Of a stretch of DNA of 64,000 nt, positions 28,638 through 36,763 are shown piece after piece (position 1 is the first letter of the stretch; each line of letters begins with the position of its first letter). The DNA is from an uncultured Pseudomonadota bacterium (GTDB taxonomy: Bacteria; Pseudomonadota; Alphaproteobacteria; RF32; CAG-239): contig CABUWG010000002.1 in NCBI GenBank assembly GCA_902495305.1, positions 13,314 to 77,313 on the forward strand, written 5' to 3'. Below the pieces are notes generated by a model that made no database searches, had not been told where the DNA came from, and worked only from the letters and a program-made list of their open reading frames with translations. Position numbers and translations under genes: made by a program.

Positions 28638-31600
28638 TTAGGCCGTATAATCACCGCCCCGCGGATCCACACCTCTGAAAGGCGTTTGCGGCTTACTGAT
28701 GTTCTGAGCCGTCATCGGTTCTTTAGAAGCAACCTTTGCCGCCGTGGCTTCTTCCACGCTTTTACCTTGTCGAAGCGCTTCCAGCTTCTCAGCCCTTGAA
28801 AGTTCCTGCGGCTGCTGTTCTGCGGCCTTATCTCCGTGAACCATCGCCTGCAGTTCGTCATTCAGCTTCTCGACATCGGGTTTTCCGGCAGCAGGCTGAG
28901 CTTCTGTCACCGGTTGCTCAACCTTATGAACATCTTCCGGATTCCCGAAAGCCTTCTCAGCTTCCTGCGCAAACAGCTGCACATCTTGCTCTGCCCTTAT
29001 CTGCGCATCGGCAATCATGACATCGCTATATTGCTCATCGGACAGATTCTTCTCCAGAAAAGCCAGCTCCCTGTCGCTGAAATGACCGGCTTCCTGACCA
29101 ATCCGCTCGGCAATGGCCGAATGCAGTTGCTCACTTCCGACCAAACCGATTTCCTCAGCATTATGAGTTTGAATCACCCCATCTTCGCTCAAAGAAAACT
29201 CCACCGTTTTACCGCTGACAGGATCTCGAACACCATACATTTTGTTTGCCTCGACCTGAGCTTGCATTTGTTCATTAATATCAGCGACAACAGGCTGCTC
29301 GGTTTCAAGACCGGTAATCGTACCGGCTTCCAGCGGCTGTGATGCCCACTCCGGACGTTCTTCCGGCTCCTGTTGCGCAACCGGCTCTTGTACCGGTGCC
29401 TCTTGTACCGATGCTTCCTGCTCGACAGCCGGCTTCTCCGGCTCATTGGCCCAGCCTTCTCCGCCGTCACGGTCTATATAATCGGAAATACCGTCATTAT
29501 CCTTATCCACCATTGGCGGCGTTTGCTGCTCTGCCGGCCGCTCAATATAATCGGAAATACCGTTGTTATTTTCATCAACCATTGCCGGAGCTTCATGCGG
29601 CACATCTGCAGCAACCGTACTGTCAACCGTTGTCGTTGCATCATGAGACGTCTGTCCGGCAATAACGGCCCAGGCTGTACCGGCGCCGGCAATACCGGCC
29701 GCTCCCATAGCTTTCCATACACTGCCACCGGCTTTTCGCACATCTTTAAAAGCTTTGATGGTTGAACCGACACCCAATGCAATTCCTGAAGTTGCCTTGG
29801 CATTTGTCAGAGATTTTACCAGCTCCGGTGCCAATTCAGCCGATGCCAGACCGGCTGTTGCCGCGCCCAAAGCCGTCATTGCCGCACCGGCCAAAGCCAT
29901 TTTATTGTTTTTTAAGAAAGACCAGAGCTTGAGTTTTTTACCCTTTTTGGCCATTTCTTCTTTTTGCTTTTTATATTCCTTGCGCAGCTTCATAGCCTGA
30001 TTAGCCAGAGATGCCGTTGCCACAACCGCCACGCCGGCCGGTCCCATGGCTGCGCCCGCCACATAATAAGCGCCGGACCATGCCGCAGTCTTGGCCAGAG
30101 ATTTAAGCATTGCATACTGTTTTGCCGGCGCATTTGCCGCCACTTTAGTATCCAAGTCTTTCCCCTGCTCCCGCAAGGCTTTTACACCGGCATTGCCTTT
30201 TCCGACCTTACTTTCCAGACGGGCGGCAAACCCCTCGCGCGCCTCGCTCTGCGCAGCCATATATCCCATCAAAGCCCCTTTTCCGACCTGAAGTTTATGG
30301 CCTTTGGCATAATCCTCAATCGCTTTGCTTCCGCCGGCAATCACACTTTCAACACCGGCCAGTCTGCCGACTTCCGCCACGATATTCGCTGCAAATTCCT
30401 TATTAAATTCTGCCGGATCAATCGGTCCCGGATTCGTACCGGCCATACTTTCCATCGTCTGCAGGCGGATACTCTCCAGTAATTGTGCCTTCAGCTCGTC
30501 ATTATCCTTGCTTTTGGCCTTGCCGGTCATCTTAACGCCGTCCGTAATCTCCAGATTGTCAAACAGCGCCATAGCATCAGCCATTTCCGGATGTTTCGGC
30601 TTCGGGTTCTTCTGAGCCTCTTTCCGGTTCTTATCTAAAATACCTTTGGCTTTTTCATATGTTTTGGCAGGGAACATTGACTCCGGCAAATGCGAAGCCT
30701 TCTCAAGCAGAAAATCCATGCTGCCGAGCTCGTCAGCCGGAACTTCCTTGCCGGTTTTGGTCAGTTTATCGGCAATTGCCTTTTCCAGCGCCTCATAATC
30801 CGGTCCCACTGTGCCAAAAGCGTTAGACGCCGACAAAGACGCCAGTGTCTTCATATCAAAATCTTTGCCCTGCCGCAGCTCGGCCATGGCCTTTTCGGCC
30901 TCTTCTCTCGACATCGGTTTGACCGGCTCTTCTTTATACTCGGCCTTCTCAAGAGCATCTTTGCCCATTGCGCTCATGGCGGCAATATTTTCTGAAACCC
31001 GTTCGGCATCTTCCGATGTCAACATCGACAAGCCATGCTCTCTGTCATAAGTTTCCGTAAACTCTTTCAATTTCCCTTCACAAGCTTCAGCAAGCTCGGC
31101 AATCCGCGGCTCATCAAAAGTTCCGTTCACAACCTTGCGGGAATCATACAGCTTGCTTTCCACTTTGGTAAAAATTTCAAAAGCTTTGCCGGCGCTTTCC
31201 CGACGGTTTGACATCGGAATAGCATCAAGCAAAACCTGCGCCGCCGCCAAATCTTCTTTTTTGATAAAATCATTCTTGCCCATAGCGGCAATATCATTCA
31301 GCTTGCGTCCGACGGCCTCGTCAACGCGCTGCTTGTCAAAACCTTCCGGATTCTTGTCCATTTCGACTTTCAATGCCGCCAAATCATGCAGGCTCAGCTC
31401 GCTCAAATCTTTGTCTTTATCATTGGAAATATTCTGCGCCGTTACATTGTGCATACCGGTAATCGGTTCTTCTTTGTAAGGTTCTTTTTCCGGCAGGCGC
31501 TCTTTGGCTGCCCGCAGCATGGCCTGCATCCCGCCGGCCCATTCTATCGGCGTTTCAATCTCGCCGTTGGCATAGGCCTGCATTTTTTCTTCCATGGCCA

Positions 31601-31970
31601 GCCGGACTTTGCCATAGCCGAGCACGGCGTCTTCATTGCCCTCGGCTGCCGCTGTCCGCAATACATCATTCATTTCCGCCAGTTCGGCAGGAGGCAGATT
31701 GTACAATTCTTTGCCGTCAGCCGCTTTAATCACATCTTCAAGCTTCATCGGCTCTTTTTGCTCAATAACGGCGGCTTCCTGCTCTGGCTCTTTGAACTTG
31801 TCGGCATGAGCCTGAGCTTCCGCCGTTTGAGGAGCATAAACATCGCTGAGAACGGCTTTCTGCTCTCCGTCAAGAGAATCCCAGGTCGCCCCTTCTCGCA
31901 AAGGCTTGCCGGTTTCATTCTCATAATAGTCCCGCTGTTCCTGGGTCAATACATTAGATTCATCAGCCAT
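28638..31970 (-). CDS. Giant protein of unknown function, paralogue of the upstream gene
   Basis: The 1110-residue product matches no family I recognise. It has no signal peptide. Residues 1 to about 615 are acidic and helical. A strongly hydrophobic Ala/Gly-rich region follows (about 625-785) with three or four possible membrane segments (AGAAMGPAGVAVVA, KMALAGAAMTALGAA, MGAAGIAGAGTAWAV). Two short Asp/Asn loops then appear (DENNNGISDYI near 802 and DKDNDGISDYI near 826) that resemble calcium-binding repeats. The rest is a Gln/Glu/Pro-rich tail. Parts of the N-half and the hydrophobic core can be aligned by eye with the upstream 942-residue protein. GGAG precedes the ATG at 8 nt. A membrane-inserting or surface role is only an inference. 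Confidence 0.8.
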   Translation of the reverse strand: MADESNVLTQEQRDYYENETGKPLREGATWDSLDGEQKAVLSDVYAPQTAEAQAHADKFKEPEQEAAVIEQKEPMKLEDVIKAADGKELYNLPPAELAEMNDVLRTAAAEGNEDAVLGYGKVRLAMEEKMQAYANGEIETPIEWAGGMQAMLRAAKERLPEKEPYKEEPITGMHNVTAQNISNDKDKDLSELSLHDLAALKVEMDKNPEGFDKQRVDEAVGRKLNDIAAMGKNDFIKKEDLAAAQVLLDAIPMSNRRESAGKAFEIFTKVESKLYDSRKVVNGTFDEPRIAELAEACEGKLKEFTETYDREHGLSMLTSEDAERVSENIAAMSAMGKDALEKAEYKEEPVKPMSREEAEKAMAELRQGKDFDMKTLASLSASNAFGTVGPDYEALEKAIADKLTKTGKEVPADELGSMDFLLEKASHLPESMFPAKTYEKAKGILDKNRKEAQKNPKPKHPEMADAMALFDNLEITDGVKMTGKAKSKDNDELKAQLLESIRLQTMESMAGTNPGPIDPAEFNKEFAANIVAEVGRLAGVESVIAGGSKAIEDYAKGHKLQVGKGALMGYMAAQSEAREGFAARLESKVGKGNAGVKALREQGKDLDTKVAANAPAKQYAMLKSLAKTAAWSGAYYVAGAAMGPAGVAVVATASLANQAMKLRKEYKKQKEEMAKKGKKLKLWSFLKNNKMALAGAAMTALGAATAGLASAELAPELVKSLTNAKATSGIALGVGSTIKAFKDVRKAGGSVWKAMGAAGIAGAGTAWAVIAGQTSHDATTTVDSTVAADVPHEAPAMVDENNNGISDYIERPAEQQTPPMVDKDNDGISDYIDRDGGEGWANEPEKPAVEQEASVQEAPVQEPVAQQEPEERPEWASQPLEAGTITGLETEQPVVADINEQMQAQVEANKMYGVRDPVSGKTVEFSLSEDGVIQTHNAEEIGLVGSEQLHSAIAERIGQEAGHFSDRELAFLEKNLSDEQYSDVMIADAQIRAEQDVQLFAQEAEKAFGNPEDVHKVEQPVTEAQPAAGKPDVEKLNDELQAMVHGDKAAEQQPQELSRAEKLEALRQGKSVEEATAAKVASKEPMTAQNISKPQTPFRGVDPRGGDYTA

Positions 31971-32006
31971 GGTTCTTACTCCGGAATATTTAACTTAACA
32001 TAATTT

Positions 32007-32048
32007 ATTGTACCAAAATTATTTATTTTGTACAACAATTTTTGTCAA
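32007..32048 (-). promoter_or_regulatory. Promoter region of the 1110-residue gene
   Basis: TTGTAC, 17 bp, TACAAT is the best pair; TTGACA, 17 bp, TAAATA overlaps it. The stretch TTGACAAAAATTGTTG (32033-32048) nearly repeats one upstream of the paralogue. Confidence 0.5.
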
Positions 32049-32131
32049 CAAAAAGACGATATTAACAGTAATGTAACATTTATCTCAATCATAACGGCAA
32101 AATTTAAATTATTCATTAAGACGCTGACATC

Positions 32132-32177
32132 AAAAGAGAAAGAGCCGCAGATTTCTCCGCAGCCCTTTCTCTTTTTG
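32132..32177 (-). terminator. Probable terminator of the 942-residue gene
   Basis: An imperfect hairpin (AAAAGAGAAAG and complement, then mismatched GC pairs) lies 20 bp after the stop of the upstream giant gene and before the promoter of the next, so the two giant genes are probably separate transcripts. Confidence 0.6.
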
Positions 32178-32196
32178 TTAGGAATTTTTAAGAGGA

Positions 32197-35025
32197 TTAA
32201 TAATCCCAACTATTGCTTTTAGCTTTCATTTTAGCCATTTTTGCAGCTTCTTTCTCAGCCTTTGCCGCTTCTTTGGCAGCTTCTTTTTCGGCTTTGGCGG
32301 CTTCTTTGGCCGCCTGCTTTTCGGCTTTTTCGGTTTCTTTTTCAAGCTGACGCATTTCTTTGTCAGTCATCAGTCCGTTCGGATCTTCCCGATAAGCTTC
32401 CAGCAACAGTTCACGGTCAACATTCTGATTAATGGCAATATAACCTTTGTCATCAATAAACAAACCGCGTTTCGCCAGATGTTTGTCCATCCAATCCATC
32501 CATTCCTCAGCGCCTTTAATGGTTTCGCCTTCGGCCAGACGATTATGCAGGTCATAATAAACCTCACTGTAAGCTGCATAACGACGGGACATTGTTTCCG
32601 GCTTATCGGTAAAGCCTTCCAAATGGGCAGCCACTTCATCAGCATATTTGTCTTCCGGCATTTCATACTGAATCTGTGCAGCGCCGTTATAGAAAGTATA
32701 CTCAACCTTGCCGCCGTTAGCCATTGCAATTTTTCCGGCAACGGCATCTGCCTCAATCATCGGATTGGGCTCGCCTTTGTTGCCGTCAACATCATAATCA
32801 TAACCTTCGGCCGCTTCTTTTTCAGGAATGGGAGCGTCATAAAAGTCATAATCATAACCTTTGATTTTATCCTGAGAAACATTATCAAGCGTAACATGTT
32901 CAACAATCTTGCCCTTATAAATCTTGGCCGGCTCTACAGGCTCAGGTTCTACCGGTTCCGGACTAACCGGAATCTCAACCGGTTCCGGCTTGGTCGGCTC
33001 AGGATCACAACGGACAAAATCGTCAGCCAGTCTGGTACCGCCGGTATTTTGAGTATTTTCCCAGCATAGCGGATTACCGTGGTTATCATAAGAGTTCATG
33101 CCGCGGGCAATATCAATATAGTCATTCTGAGTCAGCTGACCGCCGCAGGCTTTCTCAATCATATCGACCAAAACCTGCTGCTCGGGAATATTATTGGCTT
33201 TCATAATGGCATATTTGTAAACAAATTCTTCTTTGTTATCAATACCCTCAAAGTCACCCAGATTCAAAACCGGCTTGTCGCCTTCAAACAAACCATACAA
33301 TGCATTGGTCAAATCATCACCGAGGAAGTGACGGTTACGGTTATCCCAGAATTCAGTATGCATGGTATGATCTCTGGCCTGAGCTTCAATTTTTCCGTTG
33401 CAGTCCCCTTCGGCAACTTCTTGCCGTGTTTCAACCTGCTGCTTGCCATGTAAAGCGTTTTCAATCTCCTCACACGGATCTTGTTCCGTACCAGTTGTTT
33501 CGGTTGTATCAACCTCGGCGGAAACCTGCGTAGAATTCGCAGCCACACCGCTTTGAGCCGTGGAATCGACTTTTGCGTCATTCAAATCCGTACCATCCGG
33601 CAAAGTCAGCCCGCTTTTCTCGGAAACATTCGAATCCGGCTGAATGGCTCCGGACATCACATGATAGTTCACAACAAAAGCCAATGCTGTCAAACCGGCT
33701 TTTGCCCAAGCTTGTTTTTTGCCTTCGCCCTTATTGTATGCATCTTTGATGTCAACGGCATTCTTCAGGGCAACCGTGCCGTAAGCAAGCGTTGCGCGCG
33801 TTTTGCTGGCATATCCGATAAGAGAGTTCACCGTTGCGGAATTCAATTGTCCGCCGGCAGCCTGCATAGCCGCACTTCCGGCATTATAACCGGCCACGCC
33901 CAAAGCCAGCACACCGGAAACGGCGGTCAGGGCATTCAGCTTGTTGTCCTTCAGAAAAGCACCGAACGATTTATAATCTTTACGACTCTCTTTCCAAGAC
34001 TTAACCATCGGCTTCATCCCGTTATAAGAAGCATAAACACCGTATGCGGCCAATCCGGTCGGCCCGAGGGCACCGGCAGCCAGCAGCATTCCGGTACTTG
34101 CACCGATATTAGACACAACCTTGACGGCAGTCTTGGCAACCTCATAACGTTTGCCGTATTTCTTTGACCATTTATCATCCAACCGGGAAATGTGCTTGTT
34201 CAACTTGGCCAATACCGGAATATTGCCCAATTTGTTTTTAATCCGGTCTTTAATGCTTTCTGTTCTGTCTACCGTTGTTGATAAATATCCCATAACGGCA
34301 TCGGGAGAAACTTTGAGCATACTGTCTTCTTTGTCCGTAACCTCAACGGCCTTTTCCAAAGTCGCCTTAATTGACATGTCCAAAGACTTGTTGGTTTCCA
34401 CGCTTGCTTTAGAAACGGCAGGACCGGTCAGCATGCTGTAAACGGCAAGCTCGATGTTGTTTTTCAGATTTTCAACATATTTGGCCTCGTCAAGCTTTCC
34501 GTCAACCAGACTGTCTGTATAAGCGTTCAGTCTGACCGCTTCCAAAACGTCTGCTTTGGTAGAATTGTCCATATCCATTCTGTCAAGAATCTTTTTGCCG
34601 TTTGACTCAAATTTGCTGTCCGCAATATTATACTTCTGCTCATAAGCCTCAAGCTTGGCAGCATTGTCTTCAATCGTCTTGGCGTCAACATTCACGTCAT
34701 TAAGCTTTTTATAAATATCAAAAGCTTCCTGCACGGTTTTGTTGCTGGTCTTGCCTTTAATAGCCTGACCGTTCATGCCTTTGCCGTAAATTTTAACCAG
34801 TTCCTCAAAAATATCCATATCTCTGGGGTTAAGCTGAAGAGAACCTTCGGCAAACGGAGCCATCAAATTTGTTCCGATAAAATCTTTCAATTTGGCAAAA
34901 GCTTCGGCACCTTCTTTTCCGGCTGCCGGCAAAGTTTTGGCCAAATTAACCAAATCCTCGTTGGAAAAAGCCTCAAACTTTCCGTCATTAATCATCTGAA
35001 TTGCATTTTGAGCATCAATAGCCAT
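32197..35025 (-). CDS. Giant protein of unknown function, first of a paralogous pair
   Basis: The 942-residue protein belongs to no family I know. The N-terminal part (1 to about 295) is helical and charged. A hydrophobic core follows (about 298-335 with STGMLLAAGALGPTGLAAYG, about 360-380, about 440-455). After it come a Thr/Ser-rich linker, a domain with four cysteines (about 500-680), a Pro-Glu repeat (EPVEPEPVEP near 685), a Tyr/Asp-rich region, and a Lys/Glu/Ala helix of two 11-residue repeats before the end NSWDY. No signal peptide is seen. AGGAG precedes the ATG. The core pattern GAxGPxG and FLKxNK recurs in the downstream 1110-residue protein, which indicates an old duplication. Confidence 0.8.
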   Translation of the reverse strand: MAIDAQNAIQMINDGKFEAFSNEDLVNLAKTLPAAGKEGAEAFAKLKDFIGTNLMAPFAEGSLQLNPRDMDIFEELVKIYGKGMNGQAIKGKTSNKTVQEAFDIYKKLNDVNVDAKTIEDNAAKLEAYEQKYNIADSKFESNGKKILDRMDMDNSTKADVLEAVRLNAYTDSLVDGKLDEAKYVENLKNNIELAVYSMLTGPAVSKASVETNKSLDMSIKATLEKAVEVTDKEDSMLKVSPDAVMGYLSTTVDRTESIKDRIKNKLGNIPVLAKLNKHISRLDDKWSKKYGKRYEVAKTAVKVVSNIGASTGMLLAAGALGPTGLAAYGVYASYNGMKPMVKSWKESRKDYKSFGAFLKDNKLNALTAVSGVLALGVAGYNAGSAAMQAAGGQLNSATVNSLIGYASKTRATLAYGTVALKNAVDIKDAYNKGEGKKQAWAKAGLTALAFVVNYHVMSGAIQPDSNVSEKSGLTLPDGTDLNDAKVDSTAQSGVAANSTQVSAEVDTTETTGTEQDPCEEIENALHGKQQVETRQEVAEGDCNGKIEAQARDHTMHTEFWDNRNRHFLGDDLTNALYGLFEGDKPVLNLGDFEGIDNKEEFVYKYAIMKANNIPEQQVLVDMIEKACGGQLTQNDYIDIARGMNSYDNHGNPLCWENTQNTGGTRLADDFVRCDPEPTKPEPVEIPVSPEPVEPEPVEPAKIYKGKIVEHVTLDNVSQDKIKGYDYDFYDAPIPEKEAAEGYDYDVDGNKGEPNPMIEADAVAGKIAMANGGKVEYTFYNGAAQIQYEMPEDKYADEVAAHLEGFTDKPETMSRRYAAYSEVYYDLHNRLAEGETIKGAEEWMDWMDKHLAKRGLFIDDKGYIAINQNVDRELLLEAYREDPNGLMTDKEMRQLEKETEKAEKQAAKEAAKAEKEAAKEAAKAEKEAAKMAKMKAKSNSWDY
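32239..32307 (-). repeat. 33-bp tandem repeat encoding KEAAKAEKEAA
   Basis: Two copies of an 11-residue Lys/Glu/Ala unit close to the C-terminus of the 942-residue protein. The unit favours a continuous alpha helix. Copy number may vary between strains. Confidence 0.75.
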
Positions 35026-35060
35026 TTTTTAAAACTCCTAACAAAATTCTATTTGACGCG

Positions 35061-35103
35061 ATAATAACGCATTTTTTAGAATATTTCAACAACTTTTTGT
35101 CAA
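35061..35103 (-). promoter_or_regulatory. Promoter region of the 942-residue gene
   Basis: TTGAAA, 17 bp, TATTAT lies about 36 bp before the start codon. It overlaps TTGACAAAAAGTTGTTG (35087-35103), which closely matches a stretch before the paralogous gene. Confidence 0.55.
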
Positions 35104-35239
35104 ATTAATCTAAAAAATACGTTTTCGGTCAAAAATTTCTCTAATTAATTAAAATTATAACCGGATTTAGTTAAAATATCTTTTATTTTATATGGTTTTC
35201 CGCGGTTTTTAAGAATCGAATCGGCATTTTTCCACAAAA

Positions 35240-35270
35240 AAAATCCCTGAACGCCATGCTCAGGGATTTT
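35240..35270 (-). terminator. Terminator of the carboxypeptidase gene
   Basis: An 11-bp stem AAAATCCCTGA/TCAGGGATTTT with a 9-nt loop and a following T-run lies 5 bp after the stop codon. Confidence 0.85.
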
Positions 35271-35274
35271 GGCC

Positions 35275-36270
35275 TCAGGCTTTTACCGTTAATTGCATCG
35301 ACTCCGCATCCAGACGGCATTCTCCGCCAATCGGCAGCGTCAAAAGCGGCGTCGTATGTCCAAAATCAACATTGGCAATAACCGGCAGCCGGTTCAGTGC
35401 CTTTTTGCTTTTTATAATATACTTGAGCTTTTCTTTTGTCACATTAGAAGCCTTTTGAAAACGCCCGATGACAATCCCGCTCACGTTTTCAAAATCCGGC
35501 TGATAAATCAAGGCCTGCAATTGCCGCTCAAAATCTCCGGCATCCGTCGCCTCGCTGGTAAAACACTCTTCAACAAACAAAACGGTATTTTTCTCAAACG
35601 CCGGCCGATAAGGCGACCCGAGCAGCAAATCAAAAGTCCCCAGATTACCGCCGACAATCGTCCCTTCGGCTTTTCCGGCATTAATCACATGCCAGCCGTC
35701 GTTCTTAATAAAGTTCCGTTCTTCCTGATTGATAAACCACAAATCGTCACTCCAGAAGTCTGACGGCTTAATCTCGTTTTCCTGACTGCCCAAAATCATT
35801 TTCTTCAAATTTTCCAACGTATATTCGGCTCCTTTTTTCATCCCCAGTGAGCTGAAATGCGGACCGGAAAAAGTCACCAGCCCCGTCTTGGCATAAATGC
35901 CGTTTAACAACGCCGTAATATCGGAAAAGCCGCAAAAGATTTTCGGATTCTGCCGGATAAGCTCATAATCCAGATACGGCAGCAGCTGATTCGAATTGCT
36001 CCCGCCGATTACCGTAAAAACGGCCTTAACGTTTTGATCCCCGAAAGCCTCGTTCAAATCCTCCGCCCGCTTTTCCACATCCGTGGAACCGAACATATCC
36101 CAGTTTTCGTCCGTGGTATTTTTGCCGAAAGTCACTTTCAGCCCCATTTCTTCAAAACGGGCCTTGGCAAGCTCGCGGCTGTCCTGACCAATCAGCCTCA
36201 GCCCTCTGGCCGGCGCCACAATCCGGACCTCATCTCCTGCTTTCAACACCTGCGGTACAATCTTCTTCAT
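35275..36270 (-). CDS. MccF-like serine peptidase (S66 LD-carboxypeptidase family)
   Basis: S66 enzymes either trim tetrapeptides of recycled murein (LdcA) or inactivate microcin C-type peptidyl-nucleotides (MccF). The 331-residue protein has the MccF-style nucleophile motif IGGSNSNQLLPYLDY, with Ser93 as the probable nucleophile, then CGFSDITALL, the Glu in LFVEECF and the catalytic His in FGHTTPLLTLP. AAGGAGG stands before the ATG. It is a single-gene unit. The NSN form of the motif favours the MccF branch, but the true substrate cannot be read from sequence. Confidence 0.85.
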   Translation of the reverse strand: MKKIVPQVLKAGDEVRIVAPARGLRLIGQDSRELAKARFEEMGLKVTFGKNTTDENWDMFGSTDVEKRAEDLNEAFGDQNVKAVFTVIGGSNSNQLLPYLDYELIRQNPKIFCGFSDITALLNGIYAKTGLVTFSGPHFSSLGMKKGAEYTLENLKKMILGSQENEIKPSDFWSDDLWFINQEERNFIKNDGWHVINAGKAEGTIVGGNLGTFDLLLGSPYRPAFEKNTVLFVEECFTSEATDAGDFERQLQALIYQPDFENVSGIVIGRFQKASNVTKEKLKYIIKSKKALNRLPVIANVDFGHTTPLLTLPIGGECRLDAESMQLTVKA

Positions 36271-36361
36271 TTTTCCTCCTTGCTAAAAATCTTTTAACCG
36301 GATTTTATTACAGCCGGATCAAAATTTCTATTGCATTTAAATTTATCCGTAATTATTATAA

Positions 36362-36376
36362 GAACAAAACAAGAAC
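36362..36376. promoter_or_regulatory. LexA operator of umuDC (alphaproteobacterial SOS box)
   Basis: GAAC-N7-GAAC, i.e. GTTC-N7-GTTC on the minus strand, is the known LexA site of alphaproteobacteria. It ends 17 bp before the umuD start codon, where binding would block transcription. Confidence 0.8.
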
Positions 36377-36393
36377 ACAACAACGAGAATGCC

Positions 36394-36762
36394 ATGCCTG
36401 CTTTTCATTCTTCTCATGATGACGCTTTTGACTTTTCGGAAAACGCCTACACTTCTCCGCTGGATCTGAACCGCCATTTGGTCGCTCATCCGGCCGCCAC
36501 CTATTTTTTGCGGCTGGAAAGCGATTCTCTCAGACAAGACGGCATTCTCCGCGGCGATACGCTGGTTGTTGACCGGACGCTGCCGCCGGTCTCCGGCAGT
36601 CTGGTTGTGGCAGAACTCAACGGCGAACTGCTTGCCCGCCGCCTCCGGCTGTCTTCCGGCCGGACAACCCTGTTATGTTCTGACGGCGCCGCCCGTACGG
36701 TTTCCGCCTCTGACACTTTTTCGGTCTGGGGCATTATAACCGCAAGTTTCAGAAAGTACTGA
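36394..36762 (+). CDS. umuD: UmuD-like protein without cleavage region or catalytic lysine
   Basis: UmuD is the S24-family partner of the UmuC polymerase; RecA-stimulated self-cleavage normally removes its first 24 residues. This 122-residue protein aligns with the core of Escherichia coli UmuD (DLNRHLVAHPAATYF against DLNQLLIQHPSATYF), with Ser45 in place of nucleophile Ser60. The general base Lys97 is replaced by Arg82 (GELLARRLRL), exactly 37 residues later as in UmuD. The N-terminal 26 residues have no Cys-Gly or Ala-Gly site. So it is probably not self-cleaving and may act as an already mature form. It follows a LexA box and sits 1 bp before umuC. Confidence 0.85.
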   Translation: MPAFHSSHDDAFDFSENAYTSPLDLNRHLVAHPAATYFLRLESDSLRQDGILRGDTLVVDRTLPPVSGSLVVAELNGELLARRLRLSSGRTTLLCSDGAARTVSASDTFSVWGIITASFRKY

Positions 36763-36763
36763 C

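Noticed and set aside
32239..32307. Frameshift or assembly error in the KEA repeat
   Set aside because: The frame stays open, the repeat unit is a multiple of three, and the gene ends normally after NSWDY.
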